Notes under the pieces: generated by a model
Seen by the model: only the letters and a program-made list of their open reading frames with translations
What the model was told of the DNA's origin: nothing
Databases searched by the model: none
Position numbers and translations under genes: made by a program
NCBI GenBank assembly: GCA_015680685.1
Contig: MNCI01003927.1
Span: 321,116 to 383,115 of the forward strand
Direction: 5' to 3'
Source: Gnetum montanum
Lineage: Eukaryota > Streptophyta > Gnetopsida > Gnetales > Gnetaceae
Length of the DNA stretch: 62,000 nucleotides
Part shown: one piece after another, positions 11,161 to 22,319 of the stretch
Layout: each line of letters starts with the position of its first letter
Numbering within the stretch: position 1 is the stretch's first letter

Positions 11161-12489
11161 GAAGCATCCTAAATGATCTAGTAGATCACTTAGGGACTTA
11201 AAAATATGTAACAAGCATATTTAACATAATAGAACAATACAAATTACAACATGTAGGACTTCAAAATAAATCATAAGAACATAGTAAATAAGCATTAAAT
11301 GAGGGTGAAATAAGAGTTGCAAAGTTTTTATTAATTATGATAAAAAAGTATTGATATAGAGGTTAGACAATACAAAGTATTTTTGGAATATAGTGCATAT
11401 GATAGCTTATGGGTTGTGCTTAATCTACATTGGTCTTCCAATCCATTTGTGGGATAAATGTTGCTATTATTAAGCTGCAAAAAAAAAAAAGTCTACATTG
11501 AAAGTGATGTTGAAAGACTATGAAATTTGCAACTTTGCTTCACTATTTCTACTCCAAGAAGTTTGATCCACCAAAAGTCCTAAAATTGGCTACAATTTTG
11601 ACTTAAATAGGCTATTATCTACATTAGTTCTTGTTTCATTTGCTTGTATGAGCATTACAAGTTATGTGTAATGTCAATATGCAACTTATAAGCTAATGTA
11701 CTTGGCTTTTAGGCTGAAAATGCAAGCCTATTTAACGTTTTCACTAAAATTCTAGTGTAGGAGGTGCTAGCGTAAGAGAATTTTGCAATGTATTTACATT
11801 TTAGGCCTCTTATGAGATAGCTTAGATGGGATTTAGAGCTTAGAAACTAGCTTAAATGACATTTATAGCTTATGTGCTGCAAATTTCATTTTAAACATTA
11901 AATATTGCTAGAACTTTAGCTAAAATAAGACTATAGGATGAGATTTTTGATGAAAAATATGTAATGTTTTCTACCTTTTAATTCCCACAATTACATTGCA
12001 AATTTGGGTATTAAGGCTTATCATGCAAAATTTGCAAATTTTCTTTAAGGTGTTTCGTTGGCTCTTTTTTGTTGATATTTCAAGGATTAGCCTAAAAGAC
12101 ATGAACAAAAAATACAAAACACCACCATGGATGCATTACTAATGCTTCCCCTCCACACTTGATTTCGTAGCTATTGAACCATGCCAAGGGGTGCTCACGA
12201 TGGTGAGATAAGGTCATGATAGGATGTTAAGAGCTTAGAATTCGATAAATGGTATATATGTTATCGAGGGGTTAACCATGAAATACAAATGTTATTATCA
12301 TGACTATTGAATTGGCAATGATATGGTTGCTAAATGAAGAAGCCTTCATGCTATGGAATGCTAGTTTCTTGATAATGTGAGGAGTAACTGACACTTTGTA
12401 ACAAGGCTTCTTTGGTCATTTAACTCTCTCTCTCTTTTTCTACCATTTTTTGGGAACCAAAACCTTAATTGGGTTTTGTTGTCAAGACA

Positions 12490-12631
12490 ACTTTTCTTTC
12501 TCATTGAATAAGATGTGTTACATTTAGTAAACTTGGTTTTTGACTCTTTGTCGAATGAGATGTGTTACATTCAATGGATTGGACTTTTACTTTCTCACTA
12601 AATGAGATATGCTACATTTAGTGAACTTGGG
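12490..12631. repeat. three-copy tandem repeat, unit about 46-48 bp
   Basis: Copies are marked by GATGTGTTACATT at about 12,512 and 12,560 and GATATGCTACATT at about 12,607, each preceded by AATGAG or AATAA and followed by a sequence like TAGTAAACTTGG. Diverged, no coding meaning seen. Confidence 0.7.
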
Positions 12632-13809
12632 CATGAAGCATGTTGGAGAATATGTCATAAGGCCATGGTGCATGAATGTCAAACATAGGTTTTTAGTGTT
12701 AACAGGATATGGAAGGCTATAATTTGGCTACGGGGAGTGGCTATGTACATGGGGTAATGGCAGTGATGTGAGGTAAGCATCGTTGGAAAGATCCAACAAG
12801 ATAACTACATCTCATGCATTAAGGTTACGTGGTAACTCACTACTATGAAGAGTCACAATTTTGTAGTGACTTCAAGATTCATCCTGCAAACACAACTCCA
12901 AGAGAATAATAAAACAAGTCAAAGAGTACATGTGATTACAAGAATTTGCATATGGCCACATGAGTCAACAAGCATATACATGCCATAACTATTTACAATC
13001 AATGGATATAGGAGAGGTTTGTACTTTGTTTTAGAAATTTGTACAAAGTTTGTAGTCTTAGAGATGCCAAAAAGAGAGATAAGAAATCATGTAGGCTCCC
13101 TTGTTGAAGACCATCATAGTCGTCAATATTGGTCATACGTTCAAACCTGTAAACAATGACAAACAAAGGCTACAAGAAAATGGGTAATCGTTAGATGTAA
13201 TATGGTTTGAGATATGTTGTAGTGTTAGCTTGAAAATGATGTCTTGGGCAAGTTGTGGTTCAAGTGAGGAACTTTATTTTGAGGTTTTCTCCTCACTGTT
13301 GTAGTTCATAATGGGGATTTTGACCAAGGACCCTTTATGATATTTATGGCTTTTCAAGTCAATGGTAATTAGGCCATTTCAAGGCATTAGGATTATACAC
13401 TCAAAAGGGCTCATGGGCTTTAGGTTTTAAAGGTTAACTTTGTCTAACAACATCATAAGAGGCATTTACTTAGGCTCCAATGGCTAGTCAACTTCCACAC
13501 CTTATTAGCTCAATCCTTCATGACAACATGAGCACATCAAGTGGCATCTACATGGTATAATTGCTAAACAATGTTTAGATAATGTAAAATAAGATTAAAG
13601 CATAGCAACCTCAGGCTACACAAGGTCATAACAAGGTGATATACGGCTATACAAGGTTAAAACATGATCAAAACAAGGTAAAATGAGGTAAAAACAAGGT
13701 AAAAAAAATTAAAAAATATGGTAAACAAGGCCAAATAGTATTAATTAATTAAATATAATATTTTTTTAGTTATTTTATCATTAGAATAGGCCAAAATCTA
13801 AGAAAATAA

Positions 13810-13890
13810 GCCTTAAATTGTTAAAATTAGCAAAAAACTAACTATAAATTGTTAAAATTAAGGAAAAATAGGATATAAATTGTTAAATTA
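13810..13890. repeat. three-copy short tandem repeat, unit about 31-32 bp
   Basis: TAAATTGTTAAAATTA recurs at about 13,814, 13,845 and 13,876 with A-rich linkers. Low complexity. Confidence 0.6.
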
Positions 13891-15977
13891 ATGGTTCATC
13901 ATCAAACCAGTTTAGAAAAGCCAAAAATTCCTATTTCTTAGCATGTAGAGGCCATGGTTAGTTTCAGGTCTAGGTTCAATGTATTTAGCCAGTTTTCCCA
14001 CCACATTTCTCACACATAGTGTAGGTATATGGAAACAAAAAATAAAGAATCCTTTTTGTTTCATTTCTATTTTTTTCTTGACTAAACTCAACCTAAAAAG
14101 CCTCAGGTAGTACAAGATTTTTGTTTCATTTTTTTTAACTATCTTAAAGTTCATGTTCTTTTGACTACCTTATACATTAGGGAGGTTGCATAAATTTTAT
14201 AAGCTAGAGAGCTTGCATAGGCTTTATAAGTTACCTTATAAGCTAGGCAGTAACAGTAGCAGCTGAAGCGTAGGTACATTGATCAAGAGTGTGGTTCCAT
14301 GTTCGATTTCATGTAGCAACATCATGACCCTACCATGGCAGGTAGGGGCAACACTCGTGCCTTTGAAGTGATGGTGGTCATAGTGCACCTATGGTGGCAT
14401 TCATGTGATATAATGCATAGCCATGTTTGTCTTGAGTGAGCTGTGTAGAAATAGAGCCCAAGGTTGTCGCCCATTAGGGTTTCTAAAAATGTTTCAGGGT
14501 TTTCTTACATGAATCCTACCACCACACCTGACGAAATCTAGATCATAAGAGGAAATTTTCTATCTCTATATCAATGGCTTATGTTGTGCATATGTTTCCT
14601 CGGATAAGCCTGCCTCATGAGCTTGAATGTACAAAACTTACATTTACAGAGTAGAATCATCTAAAAACTAGTTTTGAATTTGATTTTGATACAAGACCAC
14701 CATAGAAGTCTTATTGTAAGAAGCCTCTAATGTTTTTCTTTAAATAAATTCAAAAGAAAGGAAACATAACTGAGAGTACATATAGTAGTGAACATGGCAG
14801 AACTATGTGGAGAAGAAATGCACTTTGCTTTTCATGGGTCTTGCTTCATAAGAAATCTAGGACATTCAAGTCATGAGCAAACCATTGAAGGAACACTAGC
14901 ATCACATGCCAAGGAAACAATGCTACCAGGTAATAGAAGAAAAAAAATAAGATTCTTGGATTGAAGGTTGAACCTTGCGAGTATGGGAGGATTATGGATT
15001 CAGTAAAATCATGAATTTATAACAGTTTTCATTTGTGTCAAAATACAAGACCTATTTCTAAATATTCCTTAATGATGCATTCATGGATATAAGACATGAA
15101 AACACTAGAGACCACATGATATCTTGATTCCAAATCCACAAATGTTTGTTTCCTTGTCCACTTTGTCCACCACATTCATTTTTGCTGAAACCCCAGGTTG
15201 CTTTGTTTGACCACTTGACTCTAGCTTTGCACACTTCTATCAACATCAAGATTTTTTCTTGGTAGTATTAATGTTCCCTCTCACAGATGTTTTTGCATTT
15301 TTCTAAATTTCAAAATTGAATCCAAAGAGATTTTTCATCTGACAAGTACAATATTGGAGGAAGTTCTTTGGATGCTATTGTACACACTAAGATTTGCTTT
15401 TCAAATTCATTATCCCAAAAAGGGAAAAAAATTGTAGAAACCAATTGCATGGAATTTTCATATCTTCTTAGGATTCTAGGGAGTCTGAGGTGTTGCAAGC
15501 AAGGGCAATAGTGGGGAACTACGTAGCCTGACAAAGAGAAAAAGCGGGCAAAAAATTTCTAATATTTTTTAAAATTATATATTTTTATAAGATAGGATGC
15601 TTGTATAGGTGGGCCTAACATGAAAGAGCTTGGTATAATAAGCCACGTTTAAAGCTAAATAAGCTAGCTAAAAGCTTTTCAGAAGCTAGACAACCTATTT
15701 AGGTTCAAGTTGTAGCTTTTTTAATTTAAATTTTCTTGATTAATTTTTTTACAAGATCTTGTGTTAATCTTAGGTTCCAAGTGTATAAAACCAAAAGAGG
15801 CTTTTCATTGGGGCATGAGCTTATTTCTCAACTAGCTTGACGTTTGAAAAACATGTTTTGAGTTTTTGTTTTTAGATGGTTTTACTTGTTTCATTGTTTT
15901 ATAGTTTTTTAATTATATTCTATTTTTGGTTATCATGGCTACTAATTTTTTGTATGTTTTTTGTTTACAAGCCTCAG

Positions 15978-16033
15978 GCAATGACATTGGTGATGATATG
16001 AACAATGATCCTCCTCCTCCTCCTATGGCTTAG
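15978..16033 (+). pseudogene. last coding exon of the Tat-3 antisense unit
   Basis: The + strand has a good splice acceptor (TTTGTTTACAAGCCTCAG, ending 15,977) followed by an open frame that reads NDIGDDMNNDPPPPPMA and a TAG stop. In Tat-2 the antisense gene ends in the same way: acceptor ending 36,503, a short exon ending GDADEEF, stop. In both, an AT-rich 3' region and an array of TTTTAGGCC-type repeats follow, and then the protease of the element on the other strand. Upstream exons were not found. Position and acidic tail are shared; residue identity is low, so the call relies on the layout. Confidence 0.5.
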
Positions 16034-16439
16034 TTACACCTTTTGGTTTCTAATTCTTGTTTGTAGTAGTTGTTTTTTTGCTATCATAGCCTTCATGACT
16101 ATGTATCATTATTATTTTTTCATTATCATGTGTTGCAAGTGCAACTATGGCTATTTAGACATTGAACATTTACATTGTTTGCCACATAGTGTGACCATGG
16201 ACATTGTTTTAATTTTAAATTTCTTATATTTTATGTTTTTTATTTGATGTTGTTTTATGTTCTTCATGTAAAAGGCTACAAGTTGAAATGACAAGGTTTC
16301 AAAATAACTTGTTGATGATTAAAATAAAAAAAAATGTGATAATGTAAAATGAGCCATAACTTGCAAAGCGACACCTAACATGAGGAAGAAAATAGGTCAT
16401 AATGCACATGCATAAGAGAGATAAAAGGGGGTGACAAAT

Positions 16440-16560
16440 ATACCAATTTTAGGCTTTGATGGGCCACTAATTTCATGCCTTGGAAGGCCATTTTTTTGCC
16501 AATTTTAGGCCTTAGTAGGCCATATGTTTATATTTTTAGGCCTTATCAACCTATGTTAAT
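16440..16560 (-). repeat. TTTTAGGCCTTAG-type array next to Tat-3 protease
   Basis: Three or four units on the + strand such as TTTTAGGCTTTGATGGGCC and TTTTAGGCCTTAGTAGGCCA. They resemble the units at 36,720-37,005 in Tat-2 (CTAGTTTTAGACCTTAGCAGGCC), which also lie between protease and the antisense last exon. Confidence 0.6.
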
Positions 16561-16689
16561 TCTCTATCAAATGTGAGATAATATTGAAAGAATATACAAG
16601 AGTAAAACAAACATTGAAATATGATATTAAATCACAAAGTGAGACAAACAATATTTAGTAAATGAGGAGACAAGATGTTGACTACAAAT

Positions 16690-17382
16690 TTGTTGATTGG
16701 TCTTTGACATATCAAGGAATCCCTTTTGCATAATTTTATGCTCAACATTCCTTTTGCTCGAAATGGTAAGAATAAGGTTTTCTAGTTCCTTGTTTAGTGT
16801 TGTAGGGTTGGAAGCATTAGCATGATCATTATTGTTTTTTTCAATGTTTTTTTTGGCCCCAACTTAACTTTCAAGAGTTTTCTCTTGAAACTCCACCTTT
16901 AAAGTTCGATCAATGTTGATATTGTTGATGGATGATAGAAATATGTTGTCCCCACAGATCATAATTTCTCCACCCTCATATGGAAAGTGGATCTCTTGGT
17001 GTATAGGAGATGAGATTTCTTGAAGCTTTGCTAACCATGGCCTTCCTAGGATCAAGTTGAAGCCAGGTGTCTCTTCAACTACTATGAAGTTAGCGTATGT
17101 AAGAAGCTACTCTTTGGCTACAAAATCCAAGGTGATAGAACCTCATACAGCTATCTGTGACCTATTAAATGACCTAAGCATGGATGTAGAGGTTTTTTGA
17201 ATGTTCATATTTAAGCCTAGTTTCTCAACAATGGTGTATGGTATCACATTACTTGCCACCTTGTCACCCACATGGACACAATGAACCTTATACTTGCTAA
17301 CACATATAGTAATAAGGAGAAGAGCATATAGCACTTTTTCATTTTATGAGTCAATCTTTATCTCATTTACATGAAATTTGAA
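16690..17382 (-). pseudogene. pro: Tat-3 protease domain (decayed)
   Basis: Retroviral-type aspartic protease that would cut the polyprotein. On the - strand it reads VHCVHVGDKVASNVIPYTIVEKLGL (17,280-17,210), where the catalytic D-T/S-G triad expected in VHIDEGATTNVIP-type sequence (seen in Tat-2) has become GDK. Farther on comes the flap/C-terminal motif MILGRPWLAKLQEISS (17,055-17,000). Stops separate the pieces. Upstream, the frame continues to 17,382, where the Ath-1 target site CATGG begins; its gag continues at 58,885 on the other side of the nested insertion. Confidence 0.8.
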
Positions 17383-17387
17383 CATGG
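17383..17387. repeat. target-site duplication CATGG, left copy (Ath-1)
   Basis: CATGG directly before the Ath-1 LTR start TGATGAATC. The right copy is at 58,880-58,884, 41.5 kb away. Confidence 0.85.
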
Positions 17388-18256
17388 TGATGAATCATGA
17401 TTCATTAGGATTCGATATCAGACCTGCAATATCAGATCCATGATATCGAGTATGCAATATCGTGATCTAAATAACGATATTAGATAGACGATATCGTGCC
17501 TCTTGTGTAGGCATATAAATACACATGTAGGTACACAGAAGGAGTAGTAGTTTAGTTAGGAATTATTTTTCATTTTTATTTCTTCTCGACCCTTTCTCCT
17601 AGTGCATGCCTGCAGTGTGATGATTGTAATTGTACACCACCTTTATTCAAGTGTGACGTACTTGGACATGCACATGACTAGAAATAAAGATTGAGATTAC
17701 TTCATCATTGTAGCATTCACTTAGTTTAAATATTTAATTGTTATTTTTCACTTTCTTAATTAATACTTCTTTACCCTCAACTCCTATTAAACGCGGAATG
17801 AGTACGACTTAATCACAAGCATTTAAGTGTGCCTACTTGGTAACCTAGTAGCATACCTAGGACATGCGCTTGGTAATCCTAGTGGTAGTCATACATGAGG
17901 TCCAAGATGTGTACAGATGATTAAGGAACGGATGCTCATCACACTTAGGCTAGCTTAGATTCTCTCCATTTATGTCCGATTAGCCTAACTCTCTCTCCCT
18001 TTTCCTCCTAGCTTAATTAAAGTTATCTTCTATTGCCTCTAGGAGTAGCACTAGTTTAGGACTACATCATACACCTCACTCTAGACTAAACCATATATGA
18101 CAAAGCAAATACTAGTCTAGGTGGGAATATAGTGAACAACAATCAACGAGTAACTATCTAGATACGAAAACTAGCCTGTCTATGGAGTTCAACTGGATGG
18201 TGTGTGAAATTCTCGTATTCATATGGTTGAGTGTAGTGATACCTCACCACTCATCA
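17388..18256 (+). repeat. Ath-1 5' LTR
   Basis: Begins TGATGAATC and ends CTCATCA. It aligns along its length with 44,231-44,795 plus 58,590-58,879. The U3 part (17,405-17,500) holds six GATATC/AATATC motifs, followed by the TATA box at 17,514. The same terminal sequence CTCATCA closes the LTRs of Ath-2 and Ath-3. Confidence 0.9.
17411..17520 (+). promoter_or_regulatory. Ath-1 LTR promoter with GATATC cluster and TATA box
   Basis: Six hexamers of GATATC type (several followed by G, as GATATCG) lie within about 90 bases, then TATAAAT at 17,514-17,520. The 3' LTR keeps the cluster (44,243-44,330) and TATA box (near 44,347). The same motif reappears in the internal promoter at 21,725-21,819. 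Confidence 0.7.
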
Positions 18257-18257
18257 T

Positions 18258-18275
18258 TGGTGCTATTTCCAAGGA
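18258..18275 (+). other. primer-binding site, Ath-1
   Basis: TGGTGCTATTTCCAAGGA starts two bases after the LTR end. It is a diverged complement of the tRNA-Asp 3' end; the same position in Ath-2 reads TGGCACCATTGCCTAGGA. Confidence 0.7.
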
Positions 18276-18388
18276 TGGTGCTAGTTGTTTAGATTAGTTA
18301 TATCATACAATATTACTGTAACAAACTATTAATGATATATCTTTTAGAAAAAAATAATTGCAAATAAAACACACATAAATTCACAACC

Positions 18389-20354
18389 ATGTCTCTCTCA
18401 CAAGACTATGATAATGCAACAACCAGTGAGGTAATTCATTGGAGAACCAACGAATTATACAATGATGAAGATGAAGTTTGGAGTACTCAATCTGATGTAG
18501 GGGTCTCCTATGTACATAAACAAAGATAACATCATCCCAATTCACAAGTTCATAACCTACCTAGTGATGATGAACCCCTTCTAGCCACTAAGAGCTTAAT
18601 GCATATACAAGAGGCTACAGGCATCGCAAGGAAAGTCGTCTACCCAGGCTTAACTTAAACAACTTTCCAAAATTTTTTGGAGGCTATGATTTAGAGCCGT
18701 AACAACATTTACAAGCCTTCTATGATGCATTTGCATGGAACAACATTGATAATGGATGGAAAAAACTTAAGCTCTTTCCTATGAAACTCATTGGGCAAGA
18801 AAAAGTATGGTATAGGTCCTTAAGACCAAAATCAATTTGACGTTGGCCAACAATGGTATAACTCTTTAATAAAAAATATCAAACCTATGCAAGAGTGTCA
18901 TCCTTGAGGAGACAAATTCAAGAGTGGAAAAAAGAGCAACATGAACACTTGAACATGGCCTTAGAAAAATATTATGCATTATTAAACAACCACCTAGGCC
19001 ATGGATTCTCTAAGGAAAGGCTAATGTACCATATCATAGATGGGCTTCATAATGAAACAAGGGAAACCCTAGCGATGTATGCCCCAACTCAACTATATGA
19101 ACTACAAATCCACCAATTCTAAGAGCTTATCAATTAGGTAGCAAAAGAAGAAGGAGAAATGGCTAAATGGTAGAATGTTGAAAAATCTCAACAAGACCAA
19201 AATATCAATTTAACAAAGGTCCATAATCATGAAGAGGAGAAATCAACTCATCTGAAGGAGGTGGAACCATTTTTGCTAGTACTACAATCACTGGATGAAA
19301 TTGAGACAAAGATCAATAAGATGATGGAATGGATACATGAAAAATGTGGAGAATATGCCAACATTATTGGAGGTAGAGCCATGACAAACCAAGAAATAGG
19401 ATAGAATCCCACTAGACAATTGGAAAGAAGGGTAGAAGAGAATAAGAACTCAACTGCTAATCATACGTACCAATGTAACAATTTCCTGTATGATCATCCT
19501 AAGGGTCAATGACGAATCTTGTCACATTTACATGAGCATTGGGGAAGAATGTTACATCCAATGTTTGTATAGAAATACTATGTTCAATCATAGTGGCAAC
19601 AATCATAGTCATGGGGGAGGCCACCCCCAAACTAGTCACATCCTTCATACCATTCGAACCCAAATGCTTATCAAGTTCAACATCTTGTTTCCCCAACTGG
19701 GTCAACATCCTCTATCTCACCACATTATTATCATTCTTCTAAATACTATCAACCCATATCCTTTTCAACAAGACCACCACCTTGGATATCTTACACTTCT
19801 CCTCAATTTCAACATTCTCATCCTTCACCTCCTTCTACATCGCCACCAATTATACCTGAAGGGTTTGCACCACAACATCAATCCATGAATGTTACTTATG
19901 CTACTACTATCCACAACATCGAAGGCATCCCTTCTTTAGACATGAATGTAGAATGGGACACCTCAGTTCTGGAACCACTACATCTTCTAACTTAGCACAA
20001 GTTCAACACTGTGGTGCACCCTTCTCCTCAAATCCAATGCCTCGTGTTACCTCATTAGGGCCACTAATGAAAACTCCAACAACTATGGGGCCCAATGAAT
20101 ATAGCCATGTAGGAAGACATATTGATCCTTTCATACCATCTCATGGTCACAGGTGCCATAGTGGGTCAACTCCTTATAAATTAACTAGATCTTATAACTT
20201 TACTCACTATGTTAACTTTAATCAAGTGTGTGAACCCAAATGGGGTAAGTATGATTGGGTCTCAATATTTTTAACATGCAAGGATCCCAACCTTTCATTT
20301 ATTAATCCTAGCTATGCTCAACTGTTTAGTTATGGGGGGTATCCTCCATTCTAA
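18389..20354 (+). pseudogene. gag: Ath-1 gag (decayed)
   Basis: Capsid precursor. ATG 18,389 (MSLSQDYDN) lies at the same place as the start in Ath-2. SDDEPLLATKSLMHIQEATG (near 18,560) matches DSDEPLLATQSMLHI in Ath-2; the Arg/Asp/His-rich stretch that precedes it in Ath-2 is missing here. The gag core is clear at 18,870-19,120: YQTYARVSSLRRQIQEWKK, ALEKYYALLNN, HIIDGLHNETRETL, the plant retrotransposon gag pattern. The C-terminal part (19,450-20,354) is rich in Pro, Ser and His and has no zinc knuckle that I can see. Stops and shifts are frequent. It would have packaged the element RNA; packaging by a partner is likely since pol is absent. Confidence 0.8.
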
Positions 20355-21720
20355 CAAATAGGATTAATAAATATTTTTCCTTTTCTTTAATTCTACAATT
20401 TTTTGTTTTCTAGTTTTTCATCTTTCAAATTATTATTTTATCTTTTTGTTTTTTTTATTTTTCTCCTATTTTTTATATGAGTAATCTCATCTACGAATAA
20501 AGCACTCATGTGACTCGTTAGTTGAGGTGTTGTTCTATGCTATCAAGTCTCAGGTAACTAATTATTTATCCACTCATCCATTCTATTAATAAGAGGTCCT
20601 ACTCTGGGTATGATGATATCTTGTTATCATTAAAACTTAATGTAATTTTATGCTCATTATGCCCAGAGTGAAAAATGATGGACTAAGAGGGAATGACCAC
20701 GGTATGACATCAAGGGGACTTGTGGATTCTCTTTGATGACATTCGTAGGAGTTACCATGTAGGCTAGTTGTACTAAGATCTTTGTAGATCTAGTGAAAAA
20801 TGGGAGTAAGAGTAATAAAGGCACTCAATCAGAAAAAAAAAACAAACACAATAAACAAAAATCAATGTTGTTCTAGGGGGTTCCACTACAAATACATGCA
20901 CCCATGCCTGAAGGTAGGCTACTTCTCTAGATTATGCATAAAAAAAAAGAATGTGTCCCAAAGTAGCCAAGCGAAAAGTATGTTGCAAGGAAATTCCAAA
21001 TCACTCCTTCGTTGCACCAAACGCCAAGTCATTGTACACCTTGTTGTCATGGTACTCTTATGATTGTCCATCATGGGATGAAACAATGCAATGTCACTGA
21101 TCAGAGGAATGGACTTGGTCTTGATTTTGGAGTGATGGGCTGATGACACATTAATTATGATCTACACTCAAGATTCATTATGCCCTGGGTCAATTACCTC
21201 AAGTCTCGATCTATGCAATCCCTTCTATGATTCATTTCATCTCACGGTCTAGGAATTTTTGACTTGTTTTTTGTATCGCATAGAACTCATACCTCATTGC
21301 AGTGGTAATTAACATGTGTGTATTTTGTTGCATCGGTGTAGATTACATTTAACCCTTCTAGTGCCTATGAACATTTTAAGGTGTGGTTACACAAGGGCAT
21401 TATAGGTTGGAACCTACTTTGGGGAGGACCCACTTGCATGACTTTTGTAATTTGTAATTTTTGCACACCACCACATCATTTTATACCCTTTGAGTACTTC
21501 ATTGCCAATAATATTCTTTCCCTTATCATTCCTCTAATTGAAACTTTTCTATGTACCAACATATGTCATTTTTCCTCATACTCTTCATGACTTTCATTGT
21601 CAAATTCTACACCATTAGGTCTATTCAATATTACCCTGAGCTTCTCAAATTAACCTCAAATCCTTCATTTTTGGACTTAGAATTTTAGAAATTTATCAAT
21701 TTCTCTAAGTACCCTATTTT
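20355..21720 (+). other. Ath-1 spacer where pol would be expected
   Basis: No pol motif is present. The sequence just after gag (GGGGGGTATCCTCCATTCTAA) resembles what follows pol in Ath-2 (GGGGGAGACTATCCTCCATGCTAA near 52,026), and GGGGAGGACCCACTTGCAT (21,423) resembles 53,795 of Ath-2. So pol appears to have been lost by deletion and the Ath-2-type post-pol spacer kept. An inverted repeat CTCTGGGTATGATGA/TCATTATGCCCAGAG lies at 20,602-20,616 and 20,654-20,668. Confidence 0.6.
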
Positions 21721-21724
21721 CAAT

Positions 21725-21819
21725 AGGTCGCAATATCGGGTACCCGATATCAAGTCTGACATGATATCGGGGCTATGCTATCGGGTATGTGATATCACAT
21801 CCACAAAAACTATATATAT
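21725..21819 (+). promoter_or_regulatory. internal promoter of Ath-1 ORF3
   Basis: An 18-bp perfect palindrome ATATCGGGTACCCGATAT (21,733-21,750) and two more GATATC motifs precede TATATATAT (21,811-21,819). The hexamer is the one that fills the LTR promoter of the same element. ORF3 starts some 500 bases downstream behind an intron acceptor. Confidence 0.65.
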
Positions 21820-21989
21820 GGACCCCCCATGCATGTCAAAATCATTCTCAATTGTTCATGTGGGGAGAGTTTTTTAAATTTTCTTCCACGAATTGTCACT
21901 TACGCACCTCTTGGTCAACCAACCATAACTCATTTGCTAGCACTCCGATTCTCATTTCGATCAAACCTACCTGAACCTGGAGTGTTTAG

Positions 21990-22319
21990 TTTAGTTGGGG
22001 GGGAGGGGTATAGTCCAAATTATGCATAAATTTTTTGAAATTCATCATTGCTTAAAGGATAGCATAAAGGATAATTGATCATAAAAATGATAAACGTGTT
22101 TCCAAAAACAATTTTATCTCTTCACCTACACCAGGAAATTAAATTTTGAAGCCACCTAATTAAGGAGGGTCCAATATTAAAAATTTTAGGGGACATTTTC
22201 ACAAAATTTCTTAACTCTGAATCACACAGAATAAGAAACAAATTCATTAAGGTAAGAAGTAAGGTATAACTCAACTTTTGTAAGAAACCTTACTATTGAT
22301 TGGCCCCGTGTGATTGCAG
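21990..22319 (+). other. probable 5' intron before Ath-1 ORF3
   Basis: The 3' end GTGTGATTGCAG abuts ATGGC of ORF3, the same as TTTGGTTGCAG/ATGGC in Ath-2. The donor side aligns with the Ath-2 donor AGAG/GTATGC near 54,323, but here it reads GGAG followed by TGTTTAG, so the GT has decayed. The start coordinate is approximate. Confidence 0.5.

Larger units (their letters stand above)
11161..15977. other. long AT-rich stretch without recognisable gene
   Basis: I see no family motif over about 4.8 kb. It holds small tandem repeats (12,490-12,631; 13,810-13,890; ACAAGGTAAAA repeats at about 13,650-13,735) and clusters of TTATAAGCTAG/TAGCTTATAAG-like motifs near 11,680-11,880, 14,195-14,255 and 15,640-15,690. 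Because the next feature is the last exon of a Tat-3 antisense unit, part of this stretch is probably the pro/RT intron of Tat-3, too decayed to read. Confidence 0.4.

Noticed and set aside
15058-15534. Open frames on the - strand (63 and 74 codons) as transposase remnants
   Set aside because: No catalytic motif or conserved pattern could be seen; with stops on either side they may be chance frames.
11161-15977. tRNA, rRNA or organelle-derived sequence in the unassigned stretch
   Set aside because: I looked for tRNA arms, rRNA-like GC-rich blocks and familiar plastid gene motifs and saw none.
17398-17402. Ath-1 LTR start at TGATTCATTAGG (17,398)
   Set aside because: With this start no target duplication is found; starting at TGATGAATC (17,388) gives a perfect CATGG on both sides.
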